Source: Ischnura elegans (taxonomy: Eukaryota; Arthropoda; Insecta; Odonata; Coenagrionidae). From it: a stretch of DNA of 64,000 nucleotides. This document shows, in pieces, positions 58,086-64,000 of this stretch (position 1 is the first letter of the stretch; every line of letters begins with the position of its first letter). The DNA lies in the NCBI RefSeq assembly GCF_921293095.1, contig NC_060249.1, positions 83,711,907-83,775,906 on the forward strand, in the 5' to 3' direction. Below the pieces are notes generated by a model. The model was not told the DNA's origin and did no database searches. It saw only the letters and a list, made by a program, of their open reading frames with translations. Made by a program: the position numbers and the translations under genes.

Positions 58086-58231
58086 TTTTTACTGAAGATT
58101 TACGCAGCTTCTTTTTTTCTATCTGGTGAGTTCCTTTCGGGAAATGCTGCGCTGGTAACATTTTCTGCTCGACGTTTCACTTCTCTTACCGGGAGCGTTT
58201 TCACGAGAGAGAGAATTTTTCCCTAAACGCG

Positions 58232-58456
58232 AAGCCGTACGTACGTGCACAATCTGACGTGTGTACGAAGGCGCAGTCTAATTGTGTCGTGTAAAGCGTT
58301 GAATTGCTATAACGCATGCGAGAATGCGTGGACGTGAGATGGAAAAATAGCCCTTGCTCTAATTTCGTTCATGCATTCGCGCAATTCCACGCCATTTTAG
58401 AAATTATTGCATCTCTAACCTGCGCAATTCCGTGCCCCGTGTAAAACGGCCATTAG
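58232..58456 (+). mobile_element. MITE with GGCCGTTTTACACGG end, copy 2 (left end reduced)
   Basis: CAATCTGACGTGTGTACGAAGG onward matches copy 1; it ends in CCGTGTAAAACGGCCATT, the complement of the left end of copy 1. At its left only GCCGT remains before ACGTACGTGCAC, so about a dozen bases of the terminal repeat were deleted. Confidence 0.65.
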
Positions 58457-59234
58457 AGAATTGTTGACTTTTAGCGGCTCAGAGATTTCTGACTATCATT
58501 GGCTGGTCCTACGATTTAGCTAAAGCATTTTAACCGGAGAAATATCTATTTCGGTATATTGACATGTTTTTTGGCTAATTCCCCAGTATTTATTCCTCTT
58601 TCATCAAGTGATAGCACACGGGAGAAGAGGCGTGATTTATGGCGGGCAATTAATGATTCTTATGTCTGCTGCTGCCCGAGTTTGATCCAGCTACTTGCTT
58701 TAGATTTTTTATTATTCCCTATGTTGATCTGAGGCCTTTATCTTTTATTTTTTAACCAAGCGCACTAGGAATTGACGGCTTGAGATTACTTCCACGGCGC
58801 CACTTAGTTAATCGATAAGATTTACGGTATGGCAATATATTTCATCCTTGTCGATTGATCTTCACTGCTTGGCGTTTTTCCGGAGACTCGTGTCGATAGT
58901 AGTTATAATCCTTCTTAACTCCCATAAAAGTTTTCGATGTGTCGTTTTTTATGGCTCAGTTATCGTATGCGCCTAGAAGGAACCTGATTGGTCTACTGCA
59001 GATACTCCCCGATCATTTTAAGAGATCTTGAAAATTCGCCATGTGCCCTGATTTAATTGTTTCATAGGAACTTATTTCATTATTTTGTCTCCGCAAGAGC
59101 AGTGAATAATTTACATTTTAGTTAAATCCATGGATAGTGGTTGCCAACCAGATAAATCCTTGGGCCACGGACCGGTAAACTCTCTGGTACTCAAGCCGAC
59201 ACCGCCGTATAAAGCCTCTAATTGTAAGTGGGAG
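58457..59234. other. Non-coding stretch
   Basis: Nothing recognised. Confidence 0.4.
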
Positions 59235-59370
59235 ATGGCCCAGAAAAAGGAACTGGCCGCCTTACCCTGATTGTGAGAGCTTCACATGACTGAGGCTTAG
59301 TCTGGGATGAGCTCTACCCTCACTTCTCATGACCAATCTTAGGATTGAATCACAGAGTGAGTGAAAGTGA
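59235..59370 (+). repeat. Copy of the dispersed repeat seen at 36035-36450
   Basis: ATGGCCCAGAAAAAGGAACTG, GGCTTAGTCTGGGATGAGCTC and GGATTGAATCA-AGAGTGAG follow the order of the copies at 36035-36450. Class unknown. Confidence 0.4.
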
Positions 59371-59570
59371 AATCCAGTGAAGAAGAAACAAAATAAAATA
59401 AGCTCTTATAAAAAAATGTTTTTTAAAAACCAGCCTTTATATTTAGATTACAGGGGATGAGCAACGTTTATATATGACACAAAGCAAAAAAACTCAGTGA
59501 CCCCGAAAAACCAAAAGTGACGTATTAAAAAAGTCACTATATTTATTACTACGAATCTGCAGGCGCTCGA

Positions 59571-60060
59571 AGGGAAGAAAATTTTTTTGACGATTTTCGA
59601 AAAAAATCTAAGTGCCGAAAAATTTCAGTCCAGAGTCCGGACCTGGGACGACGGAATTCGGACGAAATTTTTCCAAGTCCGAAGCCGGACCCGAGACGAC
59701 GGAGGGACTTTGAAAAATTTTCGAAAGCGGGGGTCTCGCCGAGTAAAGCAAGACGAATCCCCCAAGCTAGGGCTGAGTCGATGGGAAATTTTATGGTGGA
59801 TAACTTTTACTGTGGTCGCAAAACACGAAAATCGACCATTTGGAACTTCTTTGATCAAAAACATGTTTTGGGGGGCTATAGGTTGACTGGGGGGTGGTTA
59901 AAGGGGGGTTGGAGAGAAAAAGTTATATTTTCATGTATTGTCATCGGAAATGAAGAAGTGTGCAAAATTTCAGCGTTTTTGCTTCACAGGAAGTGAGTCA
60001 AATTTCAGTTACAAGATTTGTACCAGACAAACAGACAGGTTGGTGAGTTGATATAAAGAC
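59571..60060 (+). repeat. Probable retroelement tail or satellite-like repeat remnant
   Basis: Contains short internal near-repeats (GTCCGGACCTGGGACGACGG and GCCGGACCCGAGACGACGG, about 59635 and 59683). It ends in TGCAAAATTTCAG...CAAACAGACAGG...GTTGATATAAA, a style seen at the 3' ends of insect retroelements. No protein motif. Low certainty. Confidence 0.3.
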
Positions 60061-60736
60061 TGTAACAATTAATTTTCTTACTGCTTGCTTAATCGATTTT
60101 GGAATAGTGTTGTTATTTATTTATTTTTTATCCAATTTTTAGTGTATATTAGGTATATAATTTAGCTTCGCGGCGGAAATGGAAATTCAATGATTGGCGC
60201 AGTAGATCGTGGGAAAAAAGAATGTTTGAACTTGGCTATTATTGCGCATATAATTGACAGGAAAATCGATTTGCAATAATGCCGCGCGAATAATAAGGGA
60301 AAAGAAAAACGGAACGGAGGCTCTTTGGAAAAGAAGAGTGTAAGGCATTCGGGATATTCTCAGGCATCAAAGTCTCCTGTAAGCCATTATAGCTGGTGCT
60401 CTTGAAACATTGAGATGAAAATGGTGACGGTTTTGCACGCAGCAGTTACTTATGTCGTTAGATATGGATTCGTGCTTAAGGTTATTTTTAGACTTTTGCG
60501 ATTTTCCTACTGCAGTTTAAATGGATCGTCCGAGTATGCATTGAGTACGTGCTAAGAAGAGTGGGAGAAAAGAGGAGTCTTATAAACACCCTAAGTAAAA
60601 TGTTACAACATGTTTGCTCTCTACCGTCCCCCGCGCCTATCAGATTTAGGTTTCATTTCCTATCCATCTGCTAGTGACATCGCAGTTCCTCAGTTTTTTT
60701 TCTTTTCTATTTACTTTAAGCGCGATTAACTTATTT

Positions 60737-61040
60737 GGGGGATCGGGTTGGTGTGGTGGCTAGAGTGTTGGCCTCCCACCCGGTGGGCTCCGGTTCAAAT
60801 CCCGGCGGAGGCAGAGAATTTTCAGAGACTGCCCGATTCCTACTTGAATGTTGTGTGGAGAACATTTCAAGCGCAACACTCCGTCCGTCGGATGGGACGT
60901 TAAGCCGTGGTCCCCTTGGCGCCTTTCGTTAAAAGCAGGCTAATGCAGACACCGGGTTTCCCTCGACCCTTCCTTACCTACCCTATCCCTCATGGCGCAA
61001 ATGACCTCAGCTGTCGATCGCCTCCTCCAAATACCATACC
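60737..61040 (+). mobile_element. Full-length tRNA-derived SINE (family A) with perfect 12-bp TSD
   Basis: The target duplication ATTAACTTATTT is at 60725-60736 and 61041-61052. The head has a Pol III A box (TGGCTAGAGTG, 60757-60767) and B box (GGTTCAAATCC, 60792-60802) spaced as in a tRNA, with a possible CCC anticodon (Gly-like). The 230-bp body ends in CAAATACCATACC. It needs LINE proteins in trans to move. A perfect duplication implies a recent insertion. An open frame of 65 codons across it is not a gene. Confidence 0.9.
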
Positions 61041-61256
61041 ATTAACTTATTTAACTACATCATGTGAAATGATGGCCTGATGACAATCGTCGAAGTGGAC
61101 AATAAGGAAGGAATGGCATATTCCAAAATGAGTTTCAAAGGGCAAGTTTCTTAGCATGTAAAAGAGAAAAAACACTTATTTAATATTCAAAACAAGACTA
61201 ATTTCCGGCATCCAGGATTAGATAAATCAGCCCTTGGGAATAGCGGTTGCTCCAGA

Positions 61257-61329
61257 GCCCGGATAGCTCAGTCGGTAGAGCATCAGACTTTTAATCTGAG
61301 GGTCCAGGGTTCAAGTCCCTGTTCGGGCG
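61257..61329 (+). tRNA. tRNA-Lys (anticodon UUU)
   Basis: A 73-base cloverleaf with A box (TAGCTCAGTCGG), anticodon TTT at 61290-61292 in loop CTTTTAA, B box GGTTCAAGTCC and discriminator G; no intron, no CCA. Eight T residues at 61331-61338 form the Pol III terminator. Decodes lysine AAA/AAG. Identical in sequence to the minus-strand gene at 56211-56283, while the flanks differ, as expected if both genes are under selection or gene conversion. Confidence 0.97.
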
Positions 61330-61330
61330 A

Positions 61331-61338
61331 TTTTTTTT
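61331..61338 (+). terminator. Pol III T-run terminator of tRNA-Lys
   Basis: Eight T residues begin two bases after the tRNA 3' end. Confidence 0.9.
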
Positions 61339-61432
61339 GTGGGTCGCAGTCATTGAGTTGGCATCCCAGTACTCGCTTTCGTTTGGGGGGTCTCTTTGCC
61401 CCCCCAGACCCTTTGGGAAAAAAGGTCTTTGG

Positions 61433-64000
61433 CATGTTATGGTCACTCTGCCTGTTCTGACAGTTATTTTTTAACCCTAAGACGCATAATCGTATCTCCC
61501 TACGTTGTTGAGATAATAACTCACGAAATAGTGATGTTACACGATTTGGCCAAAATTAAAAGTGCTCCAATCGGTCTGAAAATTGGTTCCTTGACTTTTC
61601 ACGAGATATAAATTCGAAAAAGGGCATTCTTAAAAGATATTTTTAAACCCCTTAATGCCACAGAAAGTAGAGGCAGTTGGCAACACTTTAATTGATAGAA
61701 AATGTGTATTTCCCCAATTTTTCCTGGGGTTTCTATACGATTTTTAGAGGGGATTGATTCTATGAATTTTAGACTTAGCTCATCTCGTTCACCATGAAGA
61801 TTTCTATGAATCTGTCGGTTAGTGGTCGGAAGTTGGTTTCATAGCAAGTAGACTCCAGAATTCTTGGGGGAAAGTTTTTTTAGCATGTAGAAGAGATAAA
61901 AATATGTAAATAAGAAATGATTGGCTGAAATGAAATCAGAGTGCAGAGCTGCATTTAGCCAATCTTCCGATTTTTAACTTATGATTATTTATTGAGGGGA
62001 ATTCGTGATTACTTGCAAAAATTAATTTATCATCCTAAGAACGCCACTTGAACTCACTATCATTCAATAGTAAATTCTTTATCATAAGTTAGTTTAAAAT
62101 TAAAATTACTTAGTATTTTGGTAAAGAATTCATTATATCAAGGGCAATAATCGCTAGTTATGTCGCTCAAAGGTGAATATTCCGACAATCGCGGCCAAAA
62201 TCGCAAAAGTGAAATTTTTTTCAAGGTTTTAATAGGGGGAAGCCCTCAGCTAGGTGACCTGGTCCGATGATTCTACGGTCCCAAATTCCGTTATGGTTTC
62301 ATTTCTTGTAGACAACAGTCTCTTTCGGAGAATTTTGACGGTAAAACAAGTTCACGGAATATAGAACGAAAAGTTCTAGTGCTTCGTTCAAATGGAAACC
62401 GCGCGCCCAAGGGAAACAATCACTACGGTTTCAATACCTGCAGGTTAGCAGATTAATGTATTTTTGCTAAAGTCTATATTAAAAGGTAAATAATTTTGTT
62501 ATAAATATCCATGTGTAAATGAATGCTTAAAAACTATTTTTCAAAATGTGTGTAGGCATAAAATTATGAACTGAGTCGCATTAAGCGGGCAGATCGGCAT
62601 CATACTGTTGTTGCATTAACATTTTTACGCTATATGATATAGCTTTGGGGCCGAAGTGGTCCCGTGGTTGACTAAATCAGTTCAATACTAATGCAAATAT
62701 TTTCACTGTGCACAGTCTGGCGTACAGCTTCGTATTTTTAAAAACTAAATGAAAGCGATTATACGACTCGGAACTCGAGAACTTGATCGTTGTTTGAGGC
62801 TCAAGCCTTGTTTTCTCGTAGATGCGCCTTTAGACCGTCCTTTTGAGCTTTCCGCTCTTTCAAGACCTCGTTTCTTTCTTGGCATTGGTTGTCACTCCCA
62901 TATCCATCCCATTATTTCAAAGAGGCCGCGTAATGTACCGCTCTAGTCCAAGCGAGCCTTATCTTCGAGTGCATGACATGCCAAGGGATCCTCGACCTTA
63001 AAATGGACACTAATACTGGCGCTCTTGGAGGGACGTCTTTTTACTTGCGCAGCAACACCGTAAGAGACCCAATTGCCGTTGAACTAGGATCTGTTCTATG
63101 GCCCCATCGTGTCGTAATTTCTATATGGGTGAATTTTTCTCTGATCACCAAATATTCTATAAATTAACGATAAAGACACATGAATGGAAGAAAGGAGAAT
63201 ATGCTGACAATATTAATTATAAAATTCTTGTTAAAATCAAGTATTGAACGAGATCTCAATTGCAAACGATGGAACAAGGGAATTAGAAGGAAAGTTGATA
63301 ATTATCGTAGGCCTACTTGATATTGATCTTCTTAATGCTCTAATTCCGTGTCCATGTAATGGCTGGCTAAAGAAGTCAGCTTACTGCAAACATATCAGTA
63401 AAATAAAACCACAAAGCTGTAAATATGACTTAGATTGATGGGCAGGAGAATTGATCCATGATAACGATCTTATAGGAGAATTGATATTTCTTAAAAATTT
63501 TAGTTATTATATTATTAGTTATTTTGTAAAAATTATTATTATTATAACTAATAAGCCAAAAAATATTATTTTAATCATTTTTATGGCATTAATGACTGTG
63601 CAACAAAGTTATGATTTAATTAATAGCATCCATGGTCTTCGAATGTTGATATTGTCTCCCTTAAGGGTTCAGCAATTGAGGAAAGGAAAAGCAAGGCATA
63701 ATAATGACTTATAAAACGCTAGCTTATTTTAAAATCAAGTGTATAGCAAGGACTTTATCACATACAGTAAAACAAGGAACGAAGACGGAAAATTGACAGT
63801 TGCCGTGGGCTTGACCAGATAATGTGAGGAGTAAATTGGTTAATTCGTATCCATTAAATTATCTATTCAATTTCGACGTACTCGTTCATCACAGAAAAGT
63901 TTATCTGACGGAACGACATAATTGCGAATTTGAATTTGCGCAAGTACAGAAACTTCTTTGTGATTAGCTTCGATGTTCATGATCGGGAAAGTATAATGAT
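61433..64000. other. AT-rich non-coding stretch to the window end
   Basis: Short frames only. Near the end, GGAAAGTTGATAATTATCGT (about 63288) and GGAAAATTGACAGTTGCCGT (about 63788) are similar and could be a small duplication, perhaps of coding origin (GKL...VGL), but too short to call. Confidence 0.4.

Larger units (their letters stand above)
61197..61432 (+). repeat. Segmental duplication carrying tRNA-Lys, copy 2
   Basis: This segment matches the complement of 56108-56343 on both sides of the tRNA, though the flanks have diverged far more than the tRNA itself. Confidence 0.75.

Noticed and set aside
60735-60932. 65-codon frame
   Set aside because: Spans the tRNA-derived head and body of a SINE.
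61078-61110. CTGATGA...GTCGAAG as another hammerhead
   Set aside because: Stem II would need to use core bases and the GAAAC box is GAAGT; no palindromic stem III.
1-64000. CRISPR array, bacterial operon, phage or viral insertion
   Set aside because: No spaced direct repeats, Shine-Dalgarno-led gene series or viral protein motifs; all evidence is for an animal nuclear genome.

Overview
This window looks like intergenic DNA from a large, repeat-rich animal genome. An arthropod, probably an insect, is my best guess. The evidence is AT-rich sequence with almost no long ORFs, two canonical eukaryotic tRNA-Lys(UUU) genes without encoded CCA and with Pol III T-run terminators, a tRNA-derived SINE with perfect target-site duplications, and a dense layer of small DNA transposons. 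I cannot name a species from sequence alone. There is no operon, plasmid, phage or CRISPR.

Layout. 1-9.5 kb is mostly featureless. It holds an internally deleted Helitron (3674-4765) carrying the end of a broken helicase gene, and one copy of a dispersed family I call R (5379-5826). 9.5-14.9 kb has a Penelope-like fragment with a hammerhead-like motif, a hAT-type MITE with a perfect 8-bp TSD, a CpG-rich patch with paired E2F-like sites, another MITE, and the only convincing protein-coding exon: a 319-codon proline-rich ORF (13591-14550) with an 86-residue tandem duplication. 15-41 kb is a field of MITEs (several nested), hairpin (foldback) elements and SINE pieces. 41-48 kb contains a 5'-truncated LINE and a 2.9-kb hAT element with decayed transposase, TIRs, subterminal repeats and a perfect 8-bp TSD. 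48-58 kb is a layered set of nested insertions, including four more R copies. 55.8-61.5 kb carries two tRNA-Lys genes in an inverted segmental duplication plus a relic of a third, and an intact SINE.

Mobile DNA explains most of what can be recognised. Nine MITE insertions and the larger hAT element have 8-bp direct flanking repeats of at least 6/8 identity, which fixes their ends; most belong to five end-sequence families. Several insert into each other, giving relative ages.

The observation most worth a second look is a recurrent RNA-like motif. It sits in four long hairpin elements and in two or three Penelope-like or other fragments. Its form is CTTGA-N-R-A (or CTGANGA), one unpaired base, a short stem whose bases co-vary between copies, then GAAAC, a short palindrome and usually GTC. 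It resembles the core of type I hammerhead ribozymes with a palindromic stem III, but the hairpin copies depart from the catalytic core. No complete new multi-gene system is visible.
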